IMG/VR virus record: IMGVR_UViG_3300042914_000877
Span: 1 to 29,575 of that record
Strand: one strand, 5' to 3'
Length of the DNA: 29,575 nt
Source: a virus
Positions 15,331 to 23,506 of this stretch are shown here, one piece after another (the first letter of the stretch is position 1; every line of letters starts with the position of its first letter). A program made the position numbers and the translations under genes. The notes below the pieces were generated by a model, which had not been told where the DNA came from, did no database searches, and saw only the letters and a program-made list of their open reading frames with translations.

Positions 15331-17804
15331 GTGGTTTTTTGAGGCGGGGTTTCCTCCAACTCAATTTCTTCTTCAACTTCGTTTTCAACCTCTTCTTCGG
15401 CTTCTTCTTCAACCTCTTTTTCTTCCACTTCTTGAGGCTTTTGCATGGGCTGGGATTTTGCCAATATTTTTTGAATCTCAGCCCGACCTTTTGCTTTCTG
15501 AACTGCCAGTTGACTGATGCCTTGTTCTGTTCTCTGTTCGGTGCGTTGAGCGTGGCTGGTAGCAGCCTTGCCAATAGAGATGTCTGCCAGCTTTTGCTTG
15601 GTATCAATCTCGATGCCAGACTTCGCGGCAAGGTATTGTAACTTGATATCTTCTTCGGACATTTTCTGTCCTTGCTGACCTTGATCGCTTTGAAGCATCT
15701 CTTGGTAAACAGACTTGATTTCGTCTCCAAGTTTGGCTGCTTGCCCCATTCCTTGCATGAACTGTTTAAGGAAATCTTTCTTGGTCTGGTCTTGTGAAAT
15801 GTAATCCACATGCGCCATGATGTGACCGCCTTTGAATTCAATAGAACGAACAACCTTGGCAAGTTCGTTGAGGTCTGCCGCCCCTGCCTGAATAGCCTGC
15901 ATGTTTACCTGAATCTGCAACATCAGGTCTGCAAAGTGACCCTGTGCATGCTCAATGTGAGGATCGTTGGGCAGCACAGGGAAATTCTGAGGATTGACAA
16001 ACACATCGGTCATGCCTGCATTCTCGAAACCAATAATTCTATTGGTATTGTCAATCTTGCTCATCTTAAACTCGCGATAGCGGGCTACATTGTCCCTGCC
16101 AGCCAAAGCTGCTATGGCGTCTTTAATGGCATTCTCTTGTCCTTCGTTGGCTGGCGTAATCGAAGTAAGCTGAACAAGTTTTTCTGCCGAGATAAGTTTG
16201 AAGCTGGGGCTTCCTGCTCCGTTGATAAGGTTGCTTCGGATGCTTGTGATGTTTTTAAAGGCAGCAGCCTCCTTCGGCGTTCCAAGTTCCTCCAGAATTT
16301 CATAGAATTTTTTGACATACTGATATCCTTCATCATTTCGTGTGGATGAAACAAAACGCCTATATAGCTCTCGGAAATACAGAGTTTCGCATTCGTTGAA
16401 TCTGCGAATTTGCGTTCCACTTAGTTTTGCAGACTCTGCCGCGTCCAGTTCAGCCTCTCCTTTGGTTCTTTGACCACCTTTGGCTGTTGGCGCATTGATT
16501 CGATATTGACCCAACCCGCGATAAAGGTCTCCCATGTAAAGTTGCATGAACGCCATTCCTTCTTGAACTGGCAAAACAAATCTATTTTGCGTAAACTTGG
16601 CCCCGTCTGGCATAACGCTAATCGGTAGCCATTCCATTTGTTTGAGCATCTTTGTTGAGTCTGGCGATCCACCATCTAGCAGAAGCATAGAGTTCATGCG
16701 GACTGCATCAACAAGGCTGTTCATCGTGAAGTCATATTGACGGCATGCTACGAAACACGCTTCCGCTTGCGATTTGATGTCATGGAACAATCCACTGCCA
16801 ACGGAGTCCGTGACCATGTATAGGATTTGTTCCCAAGAATCGAAAAGGGAAACATTAAACTGGAGAAAGCCGTGCTGGTCTCTAACTGCGGCTTCGCTGA
16901 TTTTTTCTTTGCTTTTGTTAAAGCTGTTGATGTATTGGCTGATCGGATTGTAGTCTTGGAGGATAACCGCCTTGCTGATTGTGCCGTCGAATTCCCTCCA
17001 GTATATTTCGTAGAGGTCGATGGTTTGGTTGACCGAGATCGACCAGTTGTAACCACTTTCCGAGAGCGTTCGGTAGAACTCTTCTCGCGTTTTGTTTTCG
17101 TCGCTGAATGCTTTGTGGAACCTGATCGCGTCAATGACAGCATCGACATTCCACCCAAGGTCTTCGGCGGCAGATCGGTTTTGGATGACCTTGTAGAGTT
17201 GGTATGGTGTAAGTCGAACTCGCCGCACAAATTCTTCCAAATTCGATAAATCCACCTTGATGTCGTCTGGAAAAAGAAGGTCTGATAGAGGAACCGCTTC
17301 AGGTATCCATCCAAGCGGAGAATGCCACATGCCGATACCTTTTCCGTAGAGCAGCATGCTTTCGAGGTCTTGCTCTTTGTTATAGAGATAGCCCGACCAT
17401 TCGCGGATGGCTTGGTCGAATGCTTTTGTGATGTTTTCCGAGTGGACGAGTTTTTCTTTTTCATTTCCAAATTTAGTATCGATTTGGGCGCAGGCTTGAC
17501 GCTCTGTAATCACATCGTAGTAACTCGATTTTTGGTTATTTACGATGAATTCCATCTGGCCCCAGTTCACATTGCTTTGCCAAGGTAAAGTTTTTTGCGC
17601 TAGCTTACTGTAGTCTGTAGGAGGAAACCTTTTGTAGGCTTTGTAAATTCGGATTCGTTTTGATTCACGCCCAGTGTTGTCGCGGGCAAGTTGATCCGCT
17701 ATACTCCACGCTTGATTCGCAGAGTTAATTCGTGTTGTTGGAACCTCGCCGTTTGGCCCAAGTGTTGCGAGGGAAAATGATTCGTCACCTATTGAAATTG
17801 GCAT
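15327..17804 (-). CDS. Portal protein
   Basis: 825 residues, in the size range of large podovirus portals. It forms the dodecameric DNA gate at one capsid vertex and docks the terminase. Visible landmarks are 'IYKAYKRFPPTDYSKLAQKT', then 'WQSNVNWGQMEFIVNNQKSS', the usual clip/wing start, and 'LLYGKGIGMWHSPLGW'. There is a stem-like helical part around residues 420-480 (FMQLYMGDLYRGLGQYRINA, TKGEAELDAAESAKLSGTQI). Gln/Lys-rich helices follow, then a highly acidic Glu/Val tail (about 790-815, VEEKEVEEEAEEEVENEVEE). Long barrel-forming C termini are known in P22-type portals, but this acidic tail may instead be disordered. The start codon directly abuts palindrome copy 7, with no Shine-Dalgarno sequence. 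Confidence 0.9.
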   Translation of the reverse strand: MPISIGDESFSLATLGPNGEVPTTRINSANQAWSIADQLARDNTGRESKRIRIYKAYKRFPPTDYSKLAQKTLPWQSNVNWGQMEFIVNNQKSSYYDVITERQACAQIDTKFGNEKEKLVHSENITKAFDQAIREWSGYLYNKEQDLESMLLYGKGIGMWHSPLGWIPEAVPLSDLLFPDDIKVDLSNLEEFVRRVRLTPYQLYKVIQNRSAAEDLGWNVDAVIDAIRFHKAFSDENKTREEFYRTLSESGYNWSISVNQTIDLYEIYWREFDGTISKAVILQDYNPISQYINSFNKSKEKISEAAVRDQHGFLQFNVSLFDSWEQILYMVTDSVGSGLFHDIKSQAEACFVACRQYDFTMNSLVDAVRMNSMLLLDGGSPDSTKMLKQMEWLPISVMPDGAKFTQNRFVLPVQEGMAFMQLYMGDLYRGLGQYRINAPTAKGGQRTKGEAELDAAESAKLSGTQIRRFNECETLYFRELYRRFVSSTRNDEGYQYVKKFYEILEELGTPKEAAAFKNITSIRSNLINGAGSPSFKLISAEKLVQLTSITPANEGQENAIKDAIAALAGRDNVARYREFKMSKIDNTNRIIGFENAGMTDVFVNPQNFPVLPNDPHIEHAQGHFADLMLQIQVNMQAIQAGAADLNELAKVVRSIEFKGGHIMAHVDYISQDQTKKDFLKQFMQGMGQAAKLGDEIKSVYQEMLQSDQGQQGQKMSEEDIKLQYLAAKSGIEIDTKQKLADISIGKAATSHAQRTEQRTEQGISQLAVQKAKGRAEIQKILAKSQPMQKPQEVEEKEVEEEAEEEVENEVEEEIELEETPPQKTT

Positions 17805-17817
17805 ATCGTTAACGATA
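17804..17817. repeat. Dispersed palindrome, copy 7 (TATCGTTAACGATA)
   Basis: Occupies the 16-bp gap between the stop of the small Cys-containing gene (17821) and the portal start codon, overlapping the A of the ATG. It therefore covers the translation-initiation region of portal. Confidence 0.85.
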
Positions 17818-17820
17818 AAT

Positions 17821-18198
17821 TTAATTGTTAAATAATTTGTTCAACGCCTGTCTGCGTTTGCGACAACTTAAACACCCTTTTGCCTTCTGTTCAAGGTTTG
17901 TTTTAAATACCCTGTCTACCACCTTTGCAGCACTGTGAATCGCTGTAGCGACATAGTCACCAGCACCCGTCCAGCACCGATCCGCTGGCTGACGCTCACA
18001 AATCTGGTCTTCAATAATCTGTTCTAAGTTTTGTGGAACTTCCTGTCCATTAACTTGCATTGTTTTTCTTGTATTTTCGACCAGCTTGCCAAGTGATTCC
18101 CCGTATGTTGTAGATGGATAGCTTTCACCTGAACGCTCAATGTTAAATTTGTAATACCATCCTCCCACTGGGGCGCGTCGAGGTTCTTTAAGTTTCAT
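17821..18198 (-). CDS. Conserved-type hypothetical protein with Cys pairs, first gene of the head operon
   Basis: 125 residues from the ATG at 18198. An upstream GTG at 18231 would precede the predicted transcription start (about 18207), and the ATG has AAGG a few bases upstream. The N terminus is Pro/Arg/Trp-rich (KEPRRAPVGGWYYKFNIER). Residues 57-80 hold 'LEQIIEDQICERQPADRCW', and the C terminus holds GCLSC (108-112) followed by a basic end (RKRRQALNK). Cys67/Cys75 and Cys109/Cys112 could bind a metal. Position opposite the large terminase raises the question of a small terminase, but no DNA-binding helix-turn-helix is visible. Function unknown. Confidence 0.7.
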   Translation of the reverse strand: MKLKEPRRAPVGGWYYKFNIERSGESYPSTTYGESLGKLVENTRKTMQVNGQEVPQNLEQIIEDQICERQPADRCWTGAGDYVATAIHSAAKVVDRVFKTNLEQKAKGCLSCRKRRQALNKLFNN

Positions 18199-18213
18199 CT
18201 TGCCTTGCGCGTG

Positions 18214-18241
18214 AAGATAGGTTTCTATCACAGTGTGTCAA
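18214..18241 (-). promoter_or_regulatory. Sigma-70-type promoter for the portal-scaffold operon
   Basis: Reading leftwards: TTGACA (18241-18236), a 16-bp spacer, TATCTT (18219-18214). It lies in the divergent gap between the head operon and the large terminase. The predicted transcript start is about 9 nt before the ATG at 18198. Confidence 0.65.
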
Positions 18242-18273
18242 GAAAAATTGTTTCTCAAAATAGGAAATACGGG

Positions 18274-20079
18274 ATGATTTTCCCAGAAAATATGAACCCG
18301 CTTGAGATTGAGCTTTATTGCTATGCTTTAACTCGCGGAGAGTATGGAAAGACCTTGTGTACCAAAAAGAATATTGATCTTTCTGAGTTTAAACTTTTAA
18401 ACCCATACGAACACTTTATCCAAGCAGTTCAGTATATGTGGCCCACAGATGTGGTCATCAAGAATCGTGGGTATACAAATACCCAGTTGCTAAGAACCTT
18501 GGATGAACTCTGTAACAATGACGATGTGTGTTTGGCGGGTGCCGCATCTATGGGTAAGTCGTTTCCTGTTGGCCTATGGGTTTATCTTGATTGGTGTGCG
18601 GCCCCTCATTGTACATCCGCTTGGGTGGCAACCACAACTCTTGGTGCTTCGGAGGATCGTATTTGGGGCATCATCTCAAAACTTTGGAAGTGTGCATCAA
18701 ATCAAATTGGAAATCTTGTGGATTACAGGCACATGATTGTTTGGGGTGGTGCATCAGGAGATGATGAAAGAGACTATAGAAATGCTATCAAGGCTATTGC
18801 CTTTCCACCCGGCTCTGAAGGGAAAAAAGCCATTGATACAACCCGTGGTCGTAAGAATGACAGAGTTAGAGTGGCTTTGGACGAGTTGCCAGAAATGGAG
18901 ATGGGCGCGATTAACATTAGGCAGAACCTTTCCTCAAACGATGATAAGGTTTTTATCGGTATCGGGAATCCGAGTGCTGGAGATAATCCCCATACTCGTT
19001 GGGCAATGCCAAAAGGATGCTCAAACTTTGATTCTGTTAATGCAGACATGGAGAAGTGGGAAACAGAAACCGGAATTTGTTTGTTCTACAATGGGTGTAA
19101 ATCTCCAAATTTTGACGCGCCACCCAATGAGCCTTCTCCGTTTCCGTTCCTCATGGATCGAAAGAAACAGGCAGACATTCTTAAAATGTCTTACGGAGAT
19201 GAGAATTCTGTGGACTATATCCGCAACGCTATTGGATGGTGGCCCAAGTCTGGCTTTGCCCAAACGATACTAACCGCTGATGTAATTAGAAATGCTGATA
19301 CATTGATTGAGCCTGTCTGGGATTCTGGCGGTATGATTCGTGTTGCGGGATTCGATACTGCTTTTACTGCTGGAGGAGATCGATGCGTTCTTACGATCTG
19401 CAAACTTGGATACATTCGCGGAACGACACATCGTGTTCTTTATGTTATGAACCAAGAGGTGATTCAAATTTCCGCAGTAGCCGCCGCCGAGTTTGATGTC
19501 CAAGTCGCATCCAAGGTTGTCGAGATATGCAGAAGATATGAAGTTCAACCAAGTAAGTTTGGTATGGATGTAAGTGGTGATGGTGGAAGAATTGGTCAGG
19601 CGATCATGCGCGAATGGATGCGATTCGATAAGAATGGCGCGGCGATCTCTATGATTAGTTCTATGGGCAAGCCTACTGACAGGATTGCCGCAGATGTGGA
19701 CAGGCGTCCTTGTAACGAAGTTTATGATCGTCTTGTATCTGAATACTGGTTCAGTTCACATCACGCTTTCCGTAGCAGGGTTCTTTATGGGATTGATCCC
19801 TCTGGTGAACTTGGACGGGAATTGTGCCTTCGTAGGTATACTTTAAAAAACAAAAAGATTTCTGTAGAAACAAAAGATGACTACAAAGCTCGGACTGGCT
19901 TTTCTCCAGACCTTGCAGATTCATTTCTTTATAGCCTTGAGATGGGCAGACGAAATGGTTTGGTTTTTATCGGCAACGATAAAAAGATTCCTACCGATAG
20001 ATTTTGGGCAAGACAGGAAAAACAAATTGAACCAGAACCAGAAGAGTATTCTTCAGATTCGTGGGGAGAAGACTTTTAA
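18274..20079 (+). CDS. Large terminase subunit (TerL), packaging ATPase and nuclease
   Basis: 601 residues from the ATG at 18274, which is preceded by a weak AGGAA and lies beyond the divergent promoter; upstream TTG/GTG codons are less likely. It pumps DNA into the prohead and cuts the concatemer. ATPase landmarks are 'LAGAASMGKS' (about 87-96, Walker A variant) and 'VRVALDELPE' (198-207, Walker B Asp203-Glu204). RNase-H-like nuclease acidic residues are Asp361 in 'AGFDTAF', Asp432 in 'GMDVSGDGG' and Asp546/Asp549 in 'SPDLADS'. The C-terminal tail is acidic. Unusually it is transcribed opposite to portal and scaffold. It carries a palindrome near its 3' end (19968). Confidence 0.93.
   Translation: MIFPENMNPLEIELYCYALTRGEYGKTLCTKKNIDLSEFKLLNPYEHFIQAVQYMWPTDVVIKNRGYTNTQLLRTLDELCNNDDVCLAGAASMGKSFPVGLWVYLDWCAAPHCTSAWVATTTLGASEDRIWGIISKLWKCASNQIGNLVDYRHMIVWGGASGDDERDYRNAIKAIAFPPGSEGKKAIDTTRGRKNDRVRVALDELPEMEMGAINIRQNLSSNDDKVFIGIGNPSAGDNPHTRWAMPKGCSNFDSVNADMEKWETETGICLFYNGCKSPNFDAPPNEPSPFPFLMDRKKQADILKMSYGDENSVDYIRNAIGWWPKSGFAQTILTADVIRNADTLIEPVWDSGGMIRVAGFDTAFTAGGDRCVLTICKLGYIRGTTHRVLYVMNQEVIQISAVAAAEFDVQVASKVVEICRRYEVQPSKFGMDVSGDGGRIGQAIMREWMRFDKNGAAISMISSMGKPTDRIAADVDRRPCNEVYDRLVSEYWFSSHHAFRSRVLYGIDPSGELGRELCLRRYTLKNKKISVETKDDYKARTGFSPDLADSFLYSLEMGRRNGLVFIGNDKKIPTDRFWARQEKQIEPEPEEYSSDSWGEDF
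19968..19981. repeat. Dispersed palindrome, copy 8 (TATCGGCAACGATA)
   Basis: Near the 3' end of the terminase gene, read as I-G-N-D. The half-sites are intact but the centre is asymmetric (GCAA). Confidence 0.7.
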
Positions 20080-20105
20080 AGCGCGCCACACAAATTCTCC
20101 ATTCT

Positions 20106-20276
20106 TTACTGACCAAGCCACGCCAGCCACCTTAAGTATTCTTCCTCTGAAATTGCTTCAAAATCTGGAGTGATTTCAGAATCTTTCGGTTTCTCAAAAT
20201 CAACGACTCTGGTTGCCGTTAAGTGGGAGAACTCGTATGTTGCTGAACTATCAGTAGACTCAATAAGCGTTTTCAT
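20106..20276 (-). CDS. Small acidic protein following fibre 2
   Basis: 56 residues; its ATG overlaps the stop of collagen-like fibre 2 as TAATG. It begins [20 protein letters not shown], has an acidic middle (VVDFEKPKDSEITPDFEAIS) and ends in a Trp/Leu-rich helix (EEEYLRWLAWLGQ). No family is recognised. Coupling to the fibre stop suggests a fibre-assembly or capping factor, parallel to the protein after fibre 1 (7665-7871). It converges on the terminase gene with only 26 bp between the two stop codons; no terminator hairpin is visible there. Confidence 0.65.
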   Translation of the reverse strand: MKTLIESTDSSATYEFSHLTATRVVDFEKPKDSEITPDFEAISEEEYLRWLAWLGQ

Positions 20277-22663
20277 TATGTGGCGTAGTATGGAATCTTG
20301 CGGCTTGTGCCATTGATAGAAACGACGAGGTAGCCAGCGGCCAAAGCGGGCAGTGTTGATCCGCCTGCGGTTGTCGAGGCGGTTGTGGCCGTAGTTGCGC
20401 TGCTGACTGTCAAGTCGCCCGCGATGTGGAGGCGACTGGATGGAGTACCCGCTCCTATTCCAACATCCCCGTTGGGCTCAATACGCATGCGTTCAATGTT
20501 GTTAGTAAGAAATGTAAACGGATGATTTGTAGTAGTTCTAAGATCGCCAGATGTATTGGCATTAGCGGCAAGCTGAACCTGCACGCCAGATGCGTTGGTT
20601 ATTTGAATGGCCCTATAATCACCAGCCGTTCCGGTTGTTGAAATGTTCTGTGACCCAAATGCAGGGTTTACTTTAGTTCCTGCAATTGCTGCTGCTGAAT
20701 TTATGTCTGCGTTGACAATCGTTCCATTTGCAATTTTGTCAGAAGTAACTGCTCCTGTATCAATAGTCCAAACAGTTCCAGACCCAGATACAGTTATGTC
20801 CCCTTTGTTTCCATCAGAAACTTGAGGGCCGGTTGCCCCTGTTGCTCCTGTAAATCCAGTTGCTCCAGAAGTACCAGTTGCGCCTTCCGCGCCAGTTGCT
20901 CCAACTCCTGTTGCACCCTGCAAGCCAGTCGCTCCAATCGCACCAATACCAGTCGCCCCAATATCTCCTTGCACTCCCGTTGCGCCAATATCTCCTGCGA
21001 CACCTGTTGCGCCAATATCACCCGCAATGCCCGTGGCACCCTGCAAGCCAGTCGCTCCTATTTGTCCTTCTGCACCAGTCGCGCCTGTCGCACCCACGCC
21101 TCCCTCAATTCCAGTTGCGCCCGTTGCTCCTACATTGCCTTGCAAACCTGTAGCACCAACATCGCCTTGCGGTCCAGTCGCACCAATGCCAGTCGCGCCT
21201 GTAAATCCTGTGGCTCCAACTCCTGTTGCACCCTGCAAGCCAGTCGATCCAGTTGCTCCAGAAGTACCAGTCGCCCCTGTAAATCCTGTGGCTCCAATGT
21301 CGCCAGTCGGTCCCGTGGAGCCTGTGAATCCAGTTACTCCAGTTGCTCCCGTTGCCCCAACACCCGTGGCTCCAGTTAACCCTGCTGGGCCTTGCGCTCC
21401 TGCAATATTAACAGCCCAAGAGGAATATGTTCCAGATCCAGTTATAGCAACAATGTTTGCAATTAATGCACCAGTAGAAGGATTATAGGAAAGCACATTG
21501 CCTTCCATCTTTTGCGTATCGGTATTTGCAACAATTACTGGTTGACCAATTGTATAAGAAAGACCTGTTCCAATAGTAATATTCAGCGTTCCCGTGGCAA
21601 TCGTTCTACTGTCCGATGAGGTGGTCGCATATTTGTCTCCAGCAAGACCACTTGCTCCTGTTGCTCCTATACCTGTTGCACCTTGTAACCCTTGAATGCC
21701 CGTTGCTCCTTGCGCTCCAGTTGCTCCGGTTGGACCTTCTACTCCGGTTGCACCCGTGCTACCACTTCCTGTTGCACCAGTTGGACCCTCAATACCAGTT
21801 GCACCAGTTGGACCTTCTACGCCTGTTGCACCAGTTGATCCTTGCGCTCCAGTTGCTCCAGCAGTACCAGTTGCTCCAGCAGTACCAGTCGCTCCAGCAG
21901 TACCAGTCGCTCCAGTGCCTGTCGCCCCTTGGAATCCTGTTGCTCCTTGGCTTCCTGTGGCACCTGTCGCTCCAATGTTCCCAGCAGGCCCAGTTGATCC
22001 AGTAGGCCCAGTTGACCCAGTTGACCCAGTTGACCCAACCAATCCTGTTGCCCCTGTTGCTCCCGCTCCTGTTGCCCCTTGGTTGCCTTGGATTCCCGCG
22101 GCACCTGTAGCCCCTGTAAAACCTGTCGCGCCAGTGGCTCCTTGAACTCCAGAAGCACCAGTAATACCTGTAGCTCCAGTTGAGCCTGTAAAGCCAGTTG
22201 AACCTGAAGCACCTTGAATACCTGTAGCACCAGTAATACCTGTAGCTCCAGTTGAGCCTGTGAAGCCAGTTGAACCTGAAGCACCTTGAATACCTGTAGC
22301 ACCGGTGGCTCCTCGAAAACCAGTTGCGCCTATATTTCCTGTAGCACCTTGGATTCCTGTTGCGCCTTGTAACCCTTGAATTCCTGTTGCTCCTGTAAAT
22401 CCAGTTGCTCCACTTGGCCCTACTGGTGCAGCTATCCATGCAGAACCATTCCAGATATATATAATGTTGTTATTTGTATTAAAATAAAAAGCCCCAACTT
22501 TATCAGTTGTTGGTGCGCTTGGAAATGCTCCAAGATAAATAGATTGAAACTCTGCTAGAGTGTTTTCTGCTTCTTGTGTACACTCACAAGATTTTGCCGC
22601 ATAAGCCGCAGCCCTACTGACTGCGCTTTTATAGTTTTGATCGGGCGGGTCGCATGAAGCCAT
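20276..22663 (-). CDS. Collagen-like tail fibre 2
   Basis: 795 residues. The N-terminal 80 residues hold a Cys-containing Ala-rich helix ('[20 protein letters not shown]') and a small '[20 protein letters not shown]' fibre module. G-X-Y blocks rich in GAT/GPT/GST occupy about 80-341 and 419-613. An insert at 342-418 is a common phage-fibre domain ('[17 protein letters not shown]', '[13 protein letters not shown]'). The C-terminal 180 residues hold '[20 protein letters not shown]', '[16 protein letters not shown]' and the end motif '[20 protein letters not shown]'. Internal duplications are visible at DNA level (two 72-bp copies at 22154-22297). It is physically separate from fibre 1 and has its own promoter region. 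Confidence 0.88.
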   Translation of the reverse strand: MASCDPPDQNYKSAVSRAAAYAAKSCECTQEAENTLAEFQSIYLGAFPSAPTTDKVGAFYFNTNNNIIYIWNGSAWIAAPVGPSGATGFTGATGIQGLQGATGIQGATGNIGATGFRGATGATGIQGASGSTGFTGSTGATGITGATGIQGASGSTGFTGSTGATGITGASGVQGATGATGFTGATGAAGIQGNQGATGAGATGATGLVGSTGSTGSTGPTGSTGPAGNIGATGATGSQGATGFQGATGTGATGTAGATGTAGATGTAGATGAQGSTGATGVEGPTGATGIEGPTGATGSGSTGATGVEGPTGATGAQGATGIQGLQGATGIGATGASGLAGDKYATTSSDSRTIATGTLNITIGTGLSYTIGQPVIVANTDTQKMEGNVLSYNPSTGALIANIVAITGSGTYSSWAVNIAGAQGPAGLTGATGVGATGATGVTGFTGSTGPTGDIGATGFTGATGTSGATGSTGLQGATGVGATGFTGATGIGATGPQGDVGATGLQGNVGATGATGIEGGVGATGATGAEGQIGATGLQGATGIAGDIGATGVAGDIGATGVQGDIGATGIGAIGATGLQGATGVGATGAEGATGTSGATGFTGATGATGPQVSDGNKGDITVSGSGTVWTIDTGAVTSDKIANGTIVNADINSAAAIAGTKVNPAFGSQNISTTGTAGDYRAIQITNASGVQVQLAANANTSGDLRTTTNHPFTFLTNNIERMRIEPNGDVGIGAGTPSSRLHIAGDLTVSSATTATTASTTAGGSTLPALAAGYLVVSINGTSRKIPYYAT
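21852..21912. repeat. Tandem 18-bp coding repeats in fibre 2
   Basis: Three near-identical copies of GCTCCAGCAGTACCAGTY encode repeated Gly-Ala-Thr-Gly-Thr-Ala units in the G-X-Y domain. A shorter run, (AGTTGACCC) three times near 22012-22040, encodes repeated GST. These are slippage-prone coding repeats. Confidence 0.7.
22154..22297. repeat. 72-bp tandem duplication in fibre 2
   Basis: Copies at 22154-22225 and 22226-22297 differ at one visible base (gtaaag/gtgaag). Each encodes 24 residues of G-X-Y sequence, so the reading frame and triplet register are both preserved. This indicates recent length change in the fibre shaft. Confidence 0.8.
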
Positions 22664-22668
22664 ATTGC

Positions 22669-22700
22669 AGAGTAGGTACTACTCTACAAAAGAATGTCAA
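22669..22700 (-). promoter_or_regulatory. Candidate promoter and inverted repeat for fibre 2
   Basis: Reading leftwards: TTGACA (22700-22695), a 16-bp spacer and a poor -10 (TACCTA, 22678-22673), 9 nt before the ATG at 22663. A perfect inverted repeat AGAGTAG-GTA-CTACTCT (22669-22685) covers the -10 region, and palindrome copy 9 lies 7 bp upstream of the -35. The layout looks like a regulated promoter; the -10 match is weak. Confidence 0.5.
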
Positions 22701-22707
22701 GACAAAT

Positions 22708-22721
22708 TATCGTTGACGATA
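22708..22721. repeat. Dispersed palindrome, copy 9 (TATCGTTGACGATA)
   Basis: Intergenic, between the 73-residue gene and fibre 2, just upstream of the candidate -35 box. One centre base departs from perfect symmetry. Confidence 0.8.
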
Positions 22722-22723
22722 AA

Positions 22724-22945
22724 TCATTCCAATTGCCCCTGTAGTTCCATGATGCTTGCCAATTCTTCACTGATTGTAATCTGGCATGACTTCCACCCAC
22801 TGGGTGCTTGAGGCCCAATAACAATTTTATTCAGTTCTGATTTATTTATCCAGCAGTCTATTTTGTTTGAATTTTGTCGGAATCTTATTTTTGTTGGCTT
22901 TTCTTCCATTAACATTCCAACACAAGAAATCAGTGGTTTAAACAT
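22724..22945 (-). CDS. Hypothetical protein, 73 residues
   Basis: Begins 'MFKPLISCVGMLMEEKPTKI' and continues with a basic/polar beta-like region (RFRQNSNKIDCWINKSELNK, then 'VIGPQAPSGWKSCQITISEE'), ending in a short helix (LASIMELQGQLE). Three Cys but no clear metal site. The start (ATAAATATG) overlaps the last codons of the HNH gene by 8 nt, so it is the third gene of the XRE-HNH unit. Family not recognised; an early accessory role is possible from the neighbours. Confidence 0.65.
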   Translation of the reverse strand: MFKPLISCVGMLMEEKPTKIRFRQNSNKIDCWINKSELNKIVIGPQAPSGWKSCQITISEELASIMELQGQLE

Positions 22946-23255
22946 ATTTATAAATTAGATACCCTTTTTCTTTTGCCCAAGCTGGATTGTCGTGGATTTT
23001 GGTGTGACAAGTTCTGCATACCGCCATGAAAGTGGATGATACTGATAGGTTCTTTCCTCTTTTACTTTTGTGATGTATGTCCGTGGCTTGCCCACCGCAT
23101 ACCTCGCATTTGCCTTGGACTTTTTCGAGGTATTCTTTTCTGACTTCACTATATTCTTTGTTCTTGATCCTACGAGAATCTGATACTGCCTTTAACTTGC
23201 CTCCGCGCTTTTTGAATCCGCTTTTTGCTTTGAGTGGGGTTTTTCTTCTGAGCAT
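22938..23255 (-). CDS. HNH endonuclease
   Basis: 105 residues. The N terminus is very basic (MLRRKTPLKAKSGFKKRGGK), suited to DNA binding. The HNH core is complete: zinc-binding CxxC pairs Cys50/Cys53 ('CEVCGG') and Cys80/Cys83 ('CRTCH'), and catalytic 'DIHHKSKRG' (His61/His62), then His84, His88 and Asn90 ('KIHDN'). Small HNH proteins of this type occur in many phages, either as packaging-associated nucleases or as free-standing homing endonucleases. Here the gene is far from the small-terminase position, so I leave the role open. Its 5' end overlaps the XRE gene by 64 nt in another frame. Confidence 0.85.
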   Translation of the reverse strand: MLRRKTPLKAKSGFKKRGGKLKAVSDSRRIKNKEYSEVRKEYLEKVQGKCEVCGGQATDIHHKSKRGKNLSVSSTFMAVCRTCHTKIHDNPAWAKEKGYLIYKYV

Positions 23256-23497
23256 AATTCAACGATTTTTATTACATGATCTATCTTCAAAACGCTTCTG
23301 CATGAGGTTTCTACTTGATGAATTAAACTTCCAGTAACTCCAATTTTTTCTCCAAGTTGTCGCACGCTTAATCCAAGCCGTGATCTTGTGTCGCGGAGTG
23401 ACATTCCAAACATACGCCTTGCGTTATTCTTAATAGCCTTGCTCTGCTCTATGGACGAGTTATAGTTTTCGTATGCCAATTCCAGCGGGTGCTTCAT
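23192..23497 (-). CDS. XRE-type helix-turn-helix regulator
   Basis: 101 residues. The DNA-binding core is 'MSLRDTRSRLGLSVRQLGEK', then 'IGVTGSLIHQVETS', with the helix-turn-helix at about 45-65 and the supporting helix at 70-82 ('KIDHVIKIVELC'). The N terminus is a charged helix; the C terminus is a Lys/Ser/Glu tail that lies over the HNH start. It is a single-domain repressor- or Cro-sized protein. It is transcribed divergently from the gene at 23561, and the two -35 boxes are face to face, so it probably controls this switch. It is the only obvious candidate in the window for binding the dispersed palindromes, but that link is untested. Confidence 0.8.
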   Translation of the reverse strand: MKHPLELAYENYNSSIEQSKAIKNNARRMFGMSLRDTRSRLGLSVRQLGEKIGVTGSLIHQVETSCRSVLKIDHVIKIVELCSEEKPHSKQKADSKSAEAS

Positions 23498-23506
23498 TTT
23501 TTTGAA

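Noticed and set aside
18205-18273. Upstream start codons for the large terminase (TTG 18205, GTG 18211)
   Set aside because: They overlap the divergent promoter region and the added residues show no terminase character; the ATG at 18274 has a weak purine-rich site upstream.
20080-20105. Terminator between the convergent terminase and small acidic genes
   Set aside because: No inverted repeat with a U-tract is visible on either strand in the 26-bp gap.
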